From Sediminihaliea albiluteola (lineage in GTDB: Bacteria > Pseudomonadota > Gammaproteobacteria > Pseudomonadales > Halieaceae), in the NCBI RefSeq assembly GCF_014077625.1, contig NZ_JACFXU010000017.1, forward strand, positions 294,818 through 358,817: a stretch of DNA of 64,000 bases. Direction: 5' to 3'. Below the pieces are notes generated by a model. That model was not told the origin of the DNA and made no database searches. It saw only the letters and a program-made list of their open reading frames with translations. The translations under genes and the position numbers were made by a program. This document shows positions 60,077 to 64,000 of this stretch, one piece after another; positions within the stretch are counted from its first letter, which is position 1; the number at the start of each line of letters is the position of its first letter.

Positions 60077-60153
<77 letters not shown>

Positions 60154-60276
60154 AATCACTCCTGATCTTCGTCGTGAAGTCACTTGCATAGCAGTATGCG
60201 ATGCCCTTCGCAGCGCGATCAGCACAGTTTGGTGAACTTGGCAGGTATTGTGATTGCTGCTGGTACACTTTTACTT

Positions 60277-60352
60277 GGGGCTATAGCTCAGCTGGGAGAG
60301 CGCCTGCCTTGCACGCAGGAGGTCTGCGGTTCGATCCCGCATAGCTCCACCA
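60277..60352 (+). tRNA. tRNA-Ala (TGC anticodon)
   Basis: A 76-nt cloverleaf: acceptor GGGGCTA with TAGCTCC (one G-U pair), discriminator A, and CCA encoded. The anticodon arm CCTGCCTTGCACGCAGG displays TGC, and the T-arm has GGTTCGATCC. It is the second spacer tRNA, 123 bases after tRNA-Ile. Confidence 0.98.
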
Positions 60353-60801
60353 CTTCTCGCAAGCTTGTAAGTTATGAGTTTGTTAGGATGGGATCCCCAC
60401 GCATCGATTGGAATTCAGAAAGAAGCACATTGTCAACAATACTGATGAGTGTGTTTGTTTCTGGTTTTCACAACCGGACAGTTCTTTAACAAGGTAAATT
60501 AAGCTGAGTCTTTGGATTCAAGCAAGGCACCAACCCTCGGGTTCGGTGAATTGAAGAATCCTTAGATAATTGTTCTTGATAGCGGGTATCAATTCCCCGC
60601 TATCGAAACGAGTTGTTTTAAACAACACTGTGACTTAAGCGTCACAACATCCGGCGGGCAAGAACTTTGATCGGTTCTTGTCTACTAAGTACCTGGCCTG
60701 TGTTAAGGGGGTCAGGGAACTGTCTACTTGAACACTGCTTTTGTTGTTAAAAAGCGGTGGATCTCTTGTGCTAACAAGAGAACAGATAACTTCGGTTATA
60801 T
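60353..60801 (+). other. tRNA-Ala to 23S spacer with boxA and processing stem strands
   Basis: This 449-base stretch holds no gene. It contains a boxA-like element AGTTCTTTAACAA (60480-60492; 11 of 13 matches). GGTAAATTAAGC (60493-60504) recurs inverted after 23S as GCTTAATTTACC (about 63804-63815). Bases 60786-60801, together with the 23S 5' end, pair with 63696-63718 to form the 23S processing stem. The rest is the variable part of the internal transcribed spacer. Confidence 0.7.
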
Positions 60802-63704
<2,903 letters not shown>

Positions 63705-63877
63705 ATAATCCAAGTTATTTGCTTGCCGCAAGGCGAGTATGAGTAGACAGCGGATGTTGTGATTAAGTCCAGAGTTGCTAGGCAACTCAGAAAGAACAGA
63801 CAGCTTAATTTACCGCCTTATTTGGATCAAAGTAGGCCGCACCTACAGTGCCTAAGACCGAAATATCCAAGCCAGTT

Positions 63878-63996
63878 TGCCTGGCGACAATAGAGCGTTG
63901 GAACCACCTGAATCCTTTCCGAACTCAGAAGTGAAACGACGTATCGCCGATGGTAGTGTGGGGTCTCCCCATGTGAGAGTAGGTCATCGCCAGGCT
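63878..63996 (+). rRNA. rrf: 5S ribosomal RNA
   Basis: A 5S rRNA of about 119 nt beginning TGCCTGGCGAC and ending GCCAGGC, whose ends pair in helix I. CCGAACTCAGAAGTGAAACG is the conserved loop B/C region. It lies about 170 bases after 23S and runs to within a few bases of the window edge, so any terminator is outside. Confidence 0.97.
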
Positions 63997-64000
63997 TTAA

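Overview
The window reads as a chromosomal segment of a gammaproteobacterium. The gene orders aroQ-accB-accC-prmA-dusB-fis-purH-purD, lptD-surA-pdxA, amgK-murU, trpE-trpGDC and argC..erpA-anmK-M23 peptidase-tyrS-rrn are those of the Pseudomonas / Cellvibrionales side of the class. A Vfr-like Crp regulator and an LpoP-type lipoprotein next to PBP1b fit this. My best guess is a marine relative such as the Spongiibacteraceae. That placement is inference from gene order, not a phylogeny.

Region 1 (about 1-12.1 kb) is the distal part of an exopolysaccharide or O-antigen locus and is visibly more AT-rich than the rest. It holds the end of gmd, fcl (GDP-L-fucose synthesis), a GT2 glycosyltransferase, an unrecognised membrane protein and an exported D-glucuronyl C5-epimerase-like protein. 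Next come a GT-C-like polytopic membrane protein, a polyprenyl-phosphate sugar-1-P transferase, a Wzy/ligase-like protein, a WecG/TagA transferase and a GT4 glycosyltransferase. A vertebrate-heparan-type uronate epimerase fold inside a bacterial polysaccharide locus, flanked by two unassigned membrane proteins, is the most interesting content of the window. No flippase or chain-length regulator is visible; they may lie upstream of base 1.

Region 2 (12.3-58 kb) is housekeeping. Its blocks are: outer-membrane biogenesis (lptD-surA, then pdxA); peptidoglycan recycling (amgK-murU, and anmK 36 kb away); rpe; tryptophan synthesis (a candidate attenuator peptide, trpE, trpGDC); and a Crp/Vfr regulator with an OsmC protein. 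Then come coq7, purine synthesis (purD, purH), fis-dusB, prmA, acetyl-CoA carboxylase (accBC), aroQ, dsbD, a PCuAC copper chaperone, polB and a PfkB kinase. After these are PBP1b with its lipoprotein partner, a ModF-like ATPase, a Nudix hydrolase, heme synthesis (hemB, hemL, hemJ), a CLC chloride channel, argC, erpA, anmK, an M23 peptidase and tyrS.

Region 3 (58-64 kb) is a complete rRNA operon, 16S - tRNA-Ile(GAT) - tRNA-Ala(TGC) - 23S - 5S. It has two recognisable promoters, boxA elements and long RNase III-type processing stems.

Regulatory signals read by eye include an IscR type-1-like site over the erpA promoter, inverted repeats upstream of aroQ-accBC and dusB-fis, a trp leader peptide (MREITCWRW) and several hairpin terminators between convergent genes. 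No CRISPR array, insertion sequence, prophage or integrase was seen.
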